This document shows, one piece after another, positions 1 to 5,744 of a stretch of DNA of 12,806 bases (its first letter is position 1; every line of letters starts with the position of its first letter). The notes beneath the pieces are model-generated. The model worked only from the letters and a program-made list of their open reading frames with translations. It was not told where the DNA came from and did no database searches. The DNA is from Gammaproteobacteria bacterium. GTDB lineage: Bacteria > Pseudomonadota > Gammaproteobacteria > DSM-16500. The position numbers were made by a program, and so were the translations under genes. Where the stretch lies: contig JAJONP010000055.1 in NCBI GenBank assembly GCA_021323555.1, positions 1 to 12,806 on the forward strand, in the 5' to 3' direction.

Positions 1-46
1 AAATATTCAAAACAAGAAGGAGAATAAATAAAAATTTTTTGTCTGT

Positions 47-100
47 TGCTATGGAATTTTCTTTGTCCTTAGCTATGGAATTTTCATTGACTTTGACATT
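47..100 (+). mobile_element. Fragment of an IS4-type transposase gene (N-terminal part)
   Basis: This stretch reads in frame as a peptide containing YGIFFVLSYGIFIDFDI. That closely resembles SGIFFALSYGIYITFDI near the N terminus of the transposase at the right end of the window, which lies on the opposite strand. At nucleotide level about 47 of 54 bases agree by eye, so it is a diverged copy and not a recent duplicate. Similarity stops near base 100, where group II intron maturase sequence begins in the same frame. Bases 1-46 are only weakly similar to the corresponding part of the right-hand element. It is a remnant with no function expected by itself. Confidence 0.65.
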
Positions 101-748
101 AGTGCTTTCTTACGAGAACGCGGCTTAGAGCTTTCGGAAACGAAAACTAAACTATCGTCTATCACGGAGGGGTTTGATTTTCTAGGGCATCATATATGCA
201 AGTATAAAGGCAAGTTATTAATCAAGCCTTCTAAGAAAAACGTCAAGACTTTTCTGGATGATATCCGAGGAATCATCAAAAAGCTGAGAACAGCAAAAAC
301 GGTCGATTTAATCAATTGCTTGAATCCAAAAATTCGAGGTTGGGGAAATCACTACCGTCATGTTGTTTCCAAAGAAGTGTTTAGTTATGTTGATGATAGT
401 ATCTACCGCGCAGTAGCACGGTGGGTCAAGCGTAGACATCCCAATCAAAATGCGGAGTGGTGGCGAAAACACTATTTTCGTTCATCAGGAAACAGAAATT
501 GGATTTTCTCAACGATTGACCCTAAAAGACCTGGACAATGGATTGACTTGTTTAGAATGGGATACATTCCCATCAGTAGACACGTTAAGATCATTGCCAA
601 AGCAACCCCTTATGACTCGGTATGGAGCAGCTATTTCGATGAGCGCTTGAAAAAGCAGCGCCGTCAACGGGCTATCCAACGAAGCATGCTAAGGTTGCGG
701 TCAAAGGGTGGGAGATCAAGCAAAGCCGCTTCAGGACAGGTGGGCTAG
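101..748 (+). pseudogene. Group II intron reverse transcriptase/maturase, C-terminal remnant
   Basis: Translation from base 101 starts AFLRERGLELSETKTKLSS and continues through GFDFLGHHI, the end of the reverse transcriptase (thumb) region. The maturase X domain follows (NPKIRGWGNHYRHVVSKEVF, then WVKRRHPNQNAEWWRKHYF), typical of bacterial group II intron proteins. The YADD catalytic motif and everything upstream are absent. No HNH endonuclease cysteine pairs are visible after FDERLKKQRRQR, so the endonuclease is lost or was never present. The frame is open from base 32 through the transposase-like piece, giving a chimeric ORF of about 238 codons. A TTG at 320 could start a 142-residue protein, but that would begin mid-domain. 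Confidence 0.8.
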
Positions 749-771
749 TAAAACTAGCTTTATAAAGGCTT

Positions 772-805
772 GAGCGTAGTACGTGGAAACTAGTAAGCTG
801 CGTTC
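772..805 (+). ncRNA. Group II intron domain V (decayed)
   Basis: The element is 34 nt, the standard domain V length. GAGCGTAG (772-779) pairs with CTGCGTTC (798-805) through eight pairs including G-U, and contains the AGC catalytic triad. A GAAA tetraloop candidate sits at the tip (786-789). The upper helix has mismatches, suggesting decay. It lies just downstream of the maturase remnant, as expected. A domain VI-like hairpin follows, with GGGAGCA pairing to TGCTCTC before the intron end. Confidence 0.6.
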
Positions 806-846
806 TTAGGAGAGGGAGCAGCAGGAATGTTGCTCTCTTATCCGAT

Positions 847-1054
847 CTAAAATAATAAAAACCGTATTCATTATGCGAAATAATAATGCATGAAAATTTT
901 TACATTGGAATTTAAGCAGCTAAATTTTTAGCAAAAAATATTGGAAAGATTTTTACAGAGGGAAAATACCGTGATTTTTAAAGCTGCTAATTCTGCCTAC
1001 ATAGTTGCGGGGTCGTAGTAAAAAAGGTGAGTAACACCGTTTAAAACAATAAGC
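847..1054. other. Non-coding gap between intron remnant and DUF6573 gene
   Basis: I see no gene here. The DNA is AT-rich. The only motif of note is TTATGCGAAAT at 871-881, whose reverse complement resembles the XerC half of a dif/pdif site, but no acceptable XerD half adjoins it. A short GGTG/CACC hairpin lies at 1026-1038. This is probably the former flank of the intron plus non-functional spacer. Confidence 0.4.
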
Positions 1055-1081
1055 TAGGCAGGTTTAATAAAAACCTGCCTA
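1055..1081 (-). terminator. Stem-loop downstream of the DUF6573 gene
   Basis: TAGGCAGGTTT (1055-1065) and its exact reverse complement (1071-1081) form an 11-bp stem with a 5-nt loop, 14 bases past the stop codon of the minus-strand gene ending at 1096. On the minus strand it is followed by GCTTATTGTTTT, a modest U-rich tail. A third CCTGCCT copy lies at 1088-1094. Intrinsic terminator is the simplest reading. Confidence 0.55.
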
Positions 1082-1095
1082 TCAAGGCCTGCCTG

Positions 1096-1482
1096 TTAAT
1101 CTTCATTTGGTAACATAATAGTAATAACAGGCTCACCCTCATCACCGCCGCCAATAGTCGCTTTGAGTTTTATTAGTTTGGCTTTCTCTGACTTTCCATC
1201 GCGAGGGATAGTATAAAGTTTATAATAAACTGTGTGGTTGTCTGGGCACGACCTGATGGCAAATCGCAGCATTGATAAAACATCCCAAAGCCGACCAGTG
1301 GTGTTTTGATAGATTTGTTTAATATTGTCCTCTTCCGTCCATTCGATATAGTCCATCCAAACAGCTTCCGTTATTGCTACAGGGACTTTGAAGCCTACTG
1401 ATTTTGCGAACTCTGAAACATCCGCTAATACCCCATCTTCTATCGCGTCTTTTCGAGTATATGAGTAAATAATAGTTTCCAT
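1096..1482 (-). CDS. DUF6573 family plasmid protein
   Basis: The 128-residue product has the pattern I associate with DUF6573: an N-terminal YTRKDAIEDGVLADVSE, a central EAVWMDYIEWTEEDNIKQ and GRLWDVLSM, and the closing motif GDEGEPVITIMLPNED. Members occur on plasmids and integrative elements, often near ardC, but their biochemical role is not established. No membrane segment or signal peptide is visible. The ATG at 1482 is preceded by AAGGA with a suitable gap (AAGGAACAGACTATG), which supports this start. It is intact, full length and ends at TAA. It follows the DpnD/PcfM-like gene in the same direction, separated by about 90 bases containing a perfect palindrome, so the two may be co-transcribed or separately controlled. 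Confidence 0.8.
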   Translation of the reverse strand: METIIYSYTRKDAIEDGVLADVSEFAKSVGFKVPVAITEAVWMDYIEWTEEDNIKQIYQNTTGRLWDVLSMLRFAIRSCPDNHTVYYKLYTIPRDGKSEKAKLIKLKATIGGGDEGEPVITIMLPNED

Positions 1483-1515
1483 AGTCTGTTCCTTAAAAAG
1501 TTATGTTAGTTTCGT

Positions 1516-1537
1516 AAAGGAAATATATATTTCCTTT
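1516..1537. repeat. Perfect 22-bp AT-rich palindrome
   Basis: The sequence reads AAAGGAAATAT on both strands, centred between 1526 and 1527. It lies between two minus-strand genes, upstream of the DUF6573 start. A T-run continues to 1540 on the plus strand. It could be a dyad operator or a weak terminator; its low GC content argues against a strong terminator. Confidence 0.5.
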
Positions 1538-1575
1538 TTTAATGAGCAGCTTTAGTGGCTGTTTATAAAATAAAA

Positions 1576-1809
1576 TTAAAGTTTTTTAACATCTACAATG
1601 GACTTTTCTAGGCAATCAGATTCTTTAAGATAATCGAATTGAATCTCATTATTTGAAGACATTTGCCCCACTTTCTCGTATGCATCCTCTTGACTACGCG
1701 CCTCTACAAATACTGTTTGGTAAAATTCTTCCACACGCTTTACTATCACTTTATATCGATTCATATAAAACATTTTACGTTTTCTTGCGTCTTTAGCTTC
1801 GGGGTTCAT
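1576..1809 (-). CDS. DpnD/PcfM-like small protein
   Basis: A 77-residue protein. After a basic N-terminal tail (KDARKRK), residues from about 17 on, YKVIVKRVEEFYQTVFVEA followed by RSQEDAYEKVGQM, resemble the small DpnD/PcfM family: a beta strand, a VEA turn and an [EA]-rich helix. That family is found on plasmids and phages and its function is not settled. The start is set by AAGGAG at 1817-1822: the ATG at 1809 has a 7-nt gap, whereas an in-frame TTG at 1815 would be almost touching the site. It is transcribed divergently from ardC, with its own promoter and an operator-like dyad at the start of transcription. Family assignment is from memory of the pattern and is moderate. Confidence 0.6.
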   Translation of the reverse strand: MNPEAKDARKRKMFYMNRYKVIVKRVEEFYQTVFVEARSQEDAYEKVGQMSSNNEIQFDYLKESDCLEKSIVDVKKL

Positions 1810-1841
1810 TTTCAATCTCCTTAATTTTTCATTTTTTGTAA

Positions 1842-1859
1842 GTTCCCGATATTGAGAAC
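1842..1859. promoter_or_regulatory. Operator-like dyad over the start of the DpnD/PcfM-like transcript
   Basis: GTTCCCGATATTGAGAAC is a near-palindrome with GTTC and GAAC arms. It begins just after the -10 element of the minus-strand promoter at 1866-1894, so it covers the predicted transcription start. A bound protein there would block that promoter. The binding protein is unknown. Confidence 0.4.
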
Positions 1860-1865
1860 AAATAT

Positions 1866-1894
1866 AGTGTACCTTTGTTAATTTCTAATGTCAA
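1866..1894 (-). promoter_or_regulatory. Sigma70-type promoter for the DpnD/PcfM-like gene
   Basis: On the minus strand a perfect TTGACA (1894-1889) is followed after 17 bases by TACACT (1871-1866). The predicted start of transcription is near 1859, about 50 bases before the ATG at 1809. Confidence 0.6.
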
Positions 1895-1916
1895 CCTAAA
1901 AGTACGTATTTAATAG

Positions 1917-1944
1917 TTGATATTCATTTAGGATTGTTTATAAT
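1917..1944 (+). promoter_or_regulatory. Sigma70-type promoter for ardC
   Basis: TTGATA (1917-1922) and a perfect TATAAT (1939-1944) are separated by 16 bases. The start of transcription should fall near 1951, exactly where a perfect hairpin begins. It is back to back with the minus-strand promoter at 1866-1894, so the two genes form a divergent pair. Confidence 0.7.
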
Positions 1945-1950
1945 AAAAAT

Positions 1951-1968
1951 TGTCACCAGAGGGTGACA
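1951..1968 (+). promoter_or_regulatory. Perfect hairpin/dyad at the ardC transcription start
   Basis: TGTCACC and GGTGACA are exact reverse complements around the loop AGAG. The dyad begins at the predicted +1 of the ardC promoter. It could act as a DNA operator or as a 5'-end stem that stabilises the mRNA. Confidence 0.5.
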
Positions 1969-1999
1969 TTAAAAAGTGAAAAACTTAGGAGAGAAAGAA

Positions 2000-2851
2000 A
2001 TGAAAAACTATCAGGATTTTTGTAACTCAATTACAACGCAATTATTCAATATTATCGACCAGCAAGGCAGCCTATTAACATGGCAAAAAAGCTGGGATAA
2101 CAAAGGCTGTAATCAATTGCCAATCAGTGTCAATGGTTTTTACAAAGGTGCTAACCTTTTTATGTTGCTTGGCGCTCAATGGGAGAAGGGATTTAACTCT
2201 AATCAATGGCTTACTTTTAATCAGATTAATTTTCAAGGAGGTAAAGTTAAAAAAGGCGCTAAAGGCCAGATTGTTTATTTTTGAAAAATAACAGAAGTAG
2301 AAGAGTTAAAAGGAACTGATAAAAAAATAAAAAAAGTGCCCTTTTTTAAAACTTACCATGTTTTTAATCTAGAACAAACCACACTTCCCCCCGCCATTCT
2401 CAAGCCAGAATTTCGAATTGATTCTATAGAGACTTTAATTGAGAAGCTGGGAGCTATCGTATCCCATTTCGGGAATCAAGCATACTTCGACTTCGCTAAT
2501 GATATTATCGTATTACCTAGCCCAGATCGTTTTACATCAAAAGAAAACTATTACGCCACTCTCCTACATGAGTTAATACACTGGACTGCAAAAAACCGCG
2601 TGCCTCGCGACTGTTTCAATAAATACCATATTGATATAAAAGAAAGAGCAGAGGAAGAGTTGATTGCTGAAATTGGTTCTGTATTTCTGGCTACCTACTA
2701 TGGGATTAAAGGCGAGCTTGAGTACCACGCATCTTATATTGCAAGTTGGAAAACACTCCTTAACGAGAAACAGATAATGAATTCCATTCATAAAGCGACT
2801 AAAGCTTTCGAATGGATTATTGACCACAGCAAAGAGGAGCTAGTTAGTTAA
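2000..2851 (+). pseudogene. ardC: ArdC-like antirestriction protein, interrupted by one in-frame TGA
   Basis: ArdC proteins combine an N-terminal ssDNA-binding domain with a C-terminal zincin-like metalloprotease domain and protect incoming plasmid DNA from restriction. The N-terminal domain is clear (LLTWQKSWDN, GFYKGANLFMLL, WLTFNQINFQGG, KKGAKGQIVYF). The reading frame then meets TGA at 2282-2284 (codon 95) and continues in the same frame to 2851. The second part carries VFNLEQ, the metal site HELIH (codons 190-194) and EELIAEIGSVF with the likely third ligand. In the family the residue after the ..VYF-type strand is usually Trp, so a TGG to TGA change explains the break. AGGAG at 1987-1991 with an 8-nt gap supports the ATG at 2000 over the GTG at 1976. 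It is either a recent pseudogene or makes some full-length protein by readthrough, because the stop is followed by A. Confidence 0.85.
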
Positions 2852-2888
2852 GCTATTTATTTCACATCAAAATGAAAATACTCTATAA

Positions 2889-2919
2889 GCATTGGCTATG
2901 TTATCCTAATAGCCAATGC
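2889..2919 (+). terminator. Intrinsic terminator after ardC
   Basis: GCATTGGCTAT (2889-2899) pairs perfectly with ATAGCCAATGC (2909-2919) around a 9-nt loop, followed by GTTTTAAATATA. It lies 38 bases after the ardC stop codon and before the next plus-strand gene, and should separate the two transcripts. Confidence 0.8.
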
Positions 2920-2944
2920 GTTTTAAATATATAGAATTAGTATT

Positions 2945-3994
2945 ATGCCACTTAAATTTAGAATTGAAACTCGAAAAATCAAACAACCGCGAATTGTGGT
3001 TTTAAGGCGATCCTATGACAATGGCAAATTAACTGAAAAATCTCTAGGTTCTTTCAGTGCTAAACGGGGATTTGATCATATTTTAAAACGGCTAACTCCT
3101 GACGAGCTGTATGAGTTTGAGAATTTTGTTAAAACAATAGAATTCGCAAAGCATTATTTTAATTGTGCTGCCGATAAACTCGACCGGTTCATTATTAAAT
3201 CCGCACCAGAGTTTAAACAAGCCTTACTTACAATAGGGAAAAAAGCAAAAGAATACGGCATTGATTTTGTGCCAGAACATGAGATGTTATTAGCTGTCAT
3301 GAACAAGGCCAAAATCATTGAGCAGCAAATGGCAATATTAACCAATGGACAATTTAAGGCACTGACTAAATTAGATATTGATATTACTCATCTAAATCCA
3401 TCTAAATCTAACGTCAAAGAAGATCAAAAAATTCTTACTGCTGTCATAGAACACGCCAGTTCTCTTGAATACTTGGCGAATGCATTTAATACTATTGCGT
3501 CACAGAAATATCAAAAAGCACCTAAATTCAAGCCGTACCATTTTGAGTATTTAGTTAGCTCATCGGAACAAAAGGGGAAACAGCCTTTTCCAAAATGGTA
3601 TTATACTGTGGCGATTGATGTCCTGTGCGAAATGGGAGTAAAGCCCGAGAGCGTTATTTCTCCTCAATTGATCGTTGAGCACTGGCTTAGGCTGAATAAA
3701 AAAGAATCTTTTGAAAAAACAACCGCTGCTTTTCACCAGCAATTTCAGCAACTCAGAGATAACGCCACTTGTCAAAACATCATCAAAACAGCATTTATTA
3801 ATGATGCACTCTCAGCTATGTGCGAAGGAAACCAGCCTACTCCCATACCGTCTGTTGCTGCTAAACAATGGCTAAAACGATGGAAAGACAAACACCCAGA
3901 TACAACGATGGACGATGCCGTCAAAGCTTTTAACAAAGCGTTCCCTATCATCGCTGATAACTCTTTTTTTATTACTATTTTTAATAACCTTTAA
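2945..3994 (+). CDS. Unrecognised 349-residue plasmid protein
   Basis: I do not recognise a characterised family. The N terminus is basic and probably beta-rich (RIETRKIKQPRIVVLRRSYD, then GKLTEKSLGSFSAKRGF). From about residue 45 the protein looks mostly helical, and it closes with a Lys/Trp-rich segment (KQWLKRWKDKHPDTTMDD). No signal peptide, membrane segment, cysteine metal site or nucleotide-binding motif is visible. Codon use resembles its neighbours and the frame is intact, so it is a real gene. No Shine-Dalgarno site precedes the ATG. A TATATA/TATAGA -10-like sequence lies 10-17 bases upstream, so the mRNA may be nearly leaderless. It lies between the ardC terminator and a T-run at 4024-4030. 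The basic N terminus and plasmid context would suit a nucleic-acid-binding role, but that is speculation. Confidence 0.75.
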   Translation: MPLKFRIETRKIKQPRIVVLRRSYDNGKLTEKSLGSFSAKRGFDHILKRLTPDELYEFENFVKTIEFAKHYFNCAADKLDRFIIKSAPEFKQALLTIGKKAKEYGIDFVPEHEMLLAVMNKAKIIEQQMAILTNGQFKALTKLDIDITHLNPSKSNVKEDQKILTAVIEHASSLEYLANAFNTIASQKYQKAPKFKPYHFEYLVSSSEQKGKQPFPKWYYTVAIDVLCEMGVKPESVISPQLIVEHWLRLNKKESFEKTTAAFHQQFQQLRDNATCQNIIKTAFINDALSAMCEGNQPTPIPSVAAKQWLKRWKDKHPDTTMDDAVKAFNKAFPIIADNSFFITIFNNL

Positions 3995-4011
3995 CCATAA
4001 CGATTTATCCA

Positions 4012-4030
4012 AAGCCACTAGGCGTTTTTT
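4012..4030 (+). terminator. Possible weak terminator after the 349-residue gene
   Basis: A short GCC/GGC hairpin around ACTA is followed directly by G and seven or more T residues (to about 4031), 20-odd bases after the stop codon at 3994. The stem is only 3 bp plus possible A-T extension, so this is a weak call. Confidence 0.35.
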
Positions 4031-4066
4031 TAAAAAGTAGAACGGGAGTATGTATCCTTCTTTTAT

Positions 4067-4294
4067 TTGTTTTTTAAACCTCAGTTTCCGGATAAGATCA
4101 GTCTGTTAACAATGACCATAGCAAAAATCATTTGCAGCGTAATCCAGCTGTTTCGAATGTTTGGGTTTCCGTTGTATTATGACGATTTTGTGAGTGCGTT
4201 CATCTATACTTTGTATCAGCATCTCGATGCATCATCTGACATAAAAAAGGAGATTAAAAAAACAGTGCGCTGCCTTTTTGAAAAATTTACCTAA
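4067..4294 (+). CDS. Doubtful 75-residue ORF
   Basis: The frame opens at a TTG (4067) and has an internal ATG at 4112. The translation has protein-like composition (VIQLFRMFGFPLYYDDFVSA, then IKKEIKKTVRCLFEKF), suggesting a small helical protein or the end of a decayed gene. No Shine-Dalgarno site supports either start. It stops 7 bases before the predicted 3' end of the antisense group II intron remnant, so it may be a piece of a gene disrupted when that intron inserted. I do not recognise a family. Confidence 0.3.
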   Translation: MFFKPQFPDKISLLTMTIAKIICSVIQLFRMFGFPLYYDDFVSAFIYTLYQHLDASSDIKKEIKKTVRCLFEKFT

Positions 4295-4301
4295 TGTTTG
4301 A

Positions 4302-4517
4302 GTAAGTAGGCCAAAGCATTGCAGCTTCAGCCTGTCTCAGAACAGTGCTTGAGCCTCCTCTCGACTCACACTGCTCTCATTAAGCAACCAGAATTTTCTT
4401 TTCCATAGTTCAATGCCTAAAAAGCTCTGACCAATAGCGCGCTGTCTTTTTGATATAATCAACAGCACGATTATAAAAGGTTATCAACTTCTTATATTTT
4501 CGAATCGCCCATTTCGA
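4302..4517 (-). mobile_element. Antisense group II intron remnant (maturase end, domains V and VI)
   Basis: Read on the minus strand from 4517, the translation KWAIRKYKKLITFYNRAV followed by SELFRH is the C-terminal signature of a group II intron maturase (KWAxRKYK ... LFxHW). It ends in TGA at 4412-4410, where the conserved Trp would stand. After that comes a domain V-like hairpin, with GAGCAGTG (minus strand, 4376-4369) pairing to CACTGTTC (4347-4340), including the AGC triad. A 26-nt domain VI-like hairpin at 4333-4308 has a perfect 10-bp stem. The minus strand then reads CTTAC, giving a likely 3' end at 4302. The sequence class differs from the intron remnant at 101-846. The remnant abuts the stop codon of the DUF6876 gene. 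Confidence 0.7.
4340..4376 (-). ncRNA. Domain V-like hairpin of the second group II intron remnant
   Basis: The lower stem has eight pairs with one G-U and carries the AGC triad. TGAG/CTCA form an upper helix. Total length is 37 nt, slightly over the usual 34, which suggests a small insertion or my misplacement of a boundary. The domain VI-like stem (AGGCTGAAGC with GCTTTGGCCT) follows at 4333-4308. Confidence 0.6.
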
Positions 4518-5081
4518 TTAACATGTAGCAATTGATAAATAATAATAATGCTTCCCAACTTCCTCCAAAAAAAATTTAAGCGGCTCTTTCAGAATAGGAA
4601 AATTAACCCTATCTATTTTGTGTTCGAACCAAGGCTCATTATAAGCATCCATTACTGTAAGAACCAGTGTGCGATCAGTATAGACTGCTAACTCAATTTT
4701 ATTAGACCAACACCAAAAATAAGGAATATCCTCGTCTGATCTTAATGCTGATATTGTTGATAATATTTTTGATAATACTACACTCTCAATTTCATCGATC
4801 AGCCAATAACAGCCCAGTTTGTTAATAAGATAGTTTACACCTTCACAATAAAATAATTTGTCATTTCCCCAATGCCGATACACTCCTCTTTCTTTCGATG
4901 ATTGCATTAACTGCTTCAAACTCGAATGATCCATTGATTTATGATTGTCGGCTTTGTCAAAACCCTTCTTTCTATTCTTACATGTCTTTATCGCGCTGCT
5001 AAATTGCGATTTAATATCTCTGCACAATTCATATATAGTTTTATTGAGGCTCTTCAATGTGCTTATTATGATTTGATTCAT
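4518..5081 (-). CDS. DUF6876 family plasmid protein
   Basis: A 187-residue protein. Its C-terminal two thirds match the pattern I know from DUF6876: GVYRHW, then LFYCEGVNYLINKLGCYWLID, a short helical stretch, FWCWSNKIELAVYTDRTLVL, and a closing helix (LKEPLKFFLEEVGKHYY). The family is found on plasmids and integrative elements, often with ardC-type genes; its function is unknown. The N-terminal 65 residues are Lys/Ser-rich and look like an added, less ordered segment. The start at 5081 is chosen because GGGAG stands 7-8 bases before that ATG; an in-frame ATG at 5099 has no such site. Upstream is an extended -10 promoter with a palindrome over the start of transcription. The gene ends directly against the antisense group II intron remnant, so the original C terminus could have been affected, although the domain looks complete. 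Confidence 0.75.
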   Translation of the reverse strand: MNQIIISTLKSLNKTIYELCRDIKSQFSSAIKTCKNRKKGFDKADNHKSMDHSSLKQLMQSSKERGVYRHWGNDKLFYCEGVNYLINKLGCYWLIDEIESVVLSKILSTISALRSDEDIPYFWCWSNKIELAVYTDRTLVLTVMDAYNEPWFEHKIDRVNFPILKEPLKFFLEEVGKHYYYLSIATC

Positions 5082-5113
5082 ACTCTTTCTCCCATTCATT
5101 AAAATATTAAAAT

Positions 5114-5129
5114 AGAACTTATAAGTTCT
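5114..5129. promoter_or_regulatory. Perfect 16-bp palindrome, likely operator
   Basis: AGAACTTATAAGTTCT is an exact palindrome. It starts one base downstream of the minus-strand -10 element, so it covers the transcription start of the DUF6876 gene. The divergent DUF6471 gene, a possible DNA-binding protein, begins about 110 bases away and is the natural candidate to bind it. Confidence 0.55.
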
Positions 5130-5130
5130 T

Positions 5131-5139
5131 ATTATATCA
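5131..5139 (-). promoter_or_regulatory. Extended -10 promoter for the DUF6876 gene
   Basis: The minus strand reads TGATATAAT, an extended -10 element (TG-n-TATAAT). No convincing -35 box stands at the right distance, which an extended -10 promoter can tolerate. The palindrome at 5114-5129 lies immediately downstream. Confidence 0.45.
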
Positions 5140-5211
5140 TAATTAAACTATTTATATATATTTTTATTCTATATTCGCCTGTTTTATATCTAATAATTAT
5201 GTGCTAAGCTG

Positions 5212-5236
5212 TTTATCTTCTTTCAAAAAAGATAAA
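5212..5236 (+). promoter_or_regulatory. AT-rich stem-loop just before the DUF6471 start codon
   Basis: TTTATCTT (5212-5219) pairs with AAGATAAA (5229-5236) around a 9-nt loop, ending four bases before the ATG. It occupies the place where a ribosome binding site would be, so it may lower translation. Its stability is low. Confidence 0.3.
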
Positions 5237-5240
5237 TAAA

Positions 5241-5564
5241 ATGGCAAGTAAGACATCAAAAAATTTAGCTATTAATATTTTAAAAGCAGAACTCGCGAAG
5301 CGTGGCTTAAGTTTTCAAAAATTGCATGAGAACCTCAAAGCCACGGGCATAAATGATTCATACAACAATATGCGTCTTAAAATAAACCGAGGAGCGTTTA
5401 CATTTGCTTATTTTTTAGACTGTATGAGAGCAATTGATTTAAAAACACTCGATTTAGAAAGTTACTTCACCCTTGGCTATTCGATGGAACACCCTATTCC
5501 TATTGTAAGTAAAGATAAGCGCCCTCTCAACTCAAGCTCTAGCAAAAAGACTAATCAGCAATGA
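5241..5564 (+). CDS. DUF6471 family protein, probable DNA-binding regulator
   Basis: A 107-residue protein. Residues about 10-55 (INILKAELAKRGLSFQKLHE, then ATGINDSYNNMRLKINRGAF and FAYFLDCMRAI) fit the DUF6471 pattern, which resembles a helix-turn-helix fold: a helix with LKxELxxRGxSF, a second helix with NxxxKINRGxFTxxF. The C terminus is polar and low-complexity (SSSSKKTNQQ). The function of the family is not proven; a regulatory role is inferred from the fold-like pattern and from its divergent position next to the palindrome at 5114-5129. The ATG at 5241 has no clear ribosome binding site. An AT-rich stem at 5212-5236 lies directly before it and may affect translation. Confidence 0.65.
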   Translation: MASKTSKNLAINILKAELAKRGLSFQKLHENLKATGINDSYNNMRLKINRGAFTFAYFLDCMRAIDLKTLDLESYFTLGYSMEHPIPIVSKDKRPLNSSSSKKTNQQ

Positions 5565-5587
5565 AATACTCGCTGCGAAGTTGCCAA

Positions 5588-5615
5588 AAGTCAGGAAGAC
5601 TTGCCTTTTATTTTT
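5588..5615 (+). terminator. Weak intrinsic terminator after the DUF6471 gene
   Basis: AAGTC and GACTT form a 5-bp stem (5588-5602), followed by GCCTTTTATTTTTTATA. It lies 24 bases after the stop codon at 5564. Confidence 0.4.
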
Positions 5616-5744
5616 TATATTTTTATAAGTATAAAACTATATTTTGAATATTGATAAACCTCATTCTTAATTAACTCTTTAGTATTATACAAAAAATTTA
5701 TCCGCTAGCATTCAGTTAGCAAAAAGTTAGTAATCGACAAGGAA

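Larger units (their letters stand above)
101..846 (+). mobile_element. 5'-truncated group II intron (3' part)
   Basis: The segment holds the C-terminal part of an intron-encoded maturase followed by structures expected at the 3' end of a group II intron. After the ORF comes a 34-nt domain V candidate at 772-805, then a domain VI-like hairpin, ending in TCCGAT at 841-846, which fits the usual AY 3' terminus. The 5' intron domains and most of the reverse transcriptase are missing: the junction with transposase sequence lies near base 100. It cannot splice or retrotranspose as it stands. The 5' truncation could come from incomplete reverse transcription or from recombination; the sequence does not decide which. 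Confidence 0.75.

Noticed and set aside
450..650. Alternative-frame ORF inside the maturase remnant
   Set aside because: It lies wholly within the recognisable maturase frame and has no protein-like features; the same holds for other antisense ORFs over ardC, both parB genes, rep and the transposase.
749..846. tRNA or other stable RNA gene after the maturase remnant
   Set aside because: The hairpins are explained by group II intron domains V and VI; no cloverleaf can be drawn. No tRNA or rRNA was seen elsewhere in the window.
854..881. Possible XerC/XerD (pdif) recombination site on the minus strand
   Set aside because: The XerC half ATTTCGCATAA is good, but the adjoining XerD half (CGGTTTTTATT) agrees with TTATGTTAAAT at only about 5 of 11 positions.
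4067..4294. Confident protein-coding gene for a small membrane or regulatory protein
   Set aside because: There is no ribosome binding site, no recognised family and a likely truncated context, so it is listed only as a doubtful ORF.
2282..4412. UGA read as tryptophan (alternative genetic code), suggested by TGA at Trp positions in ardC and in the second maturase remnant
   Set aside because: The intact genes use TGG for Trp throughout, and TGA serves as the stop of rep and of the DUF6471 gene. G to A decay in an AT-biased genome explains both cases.
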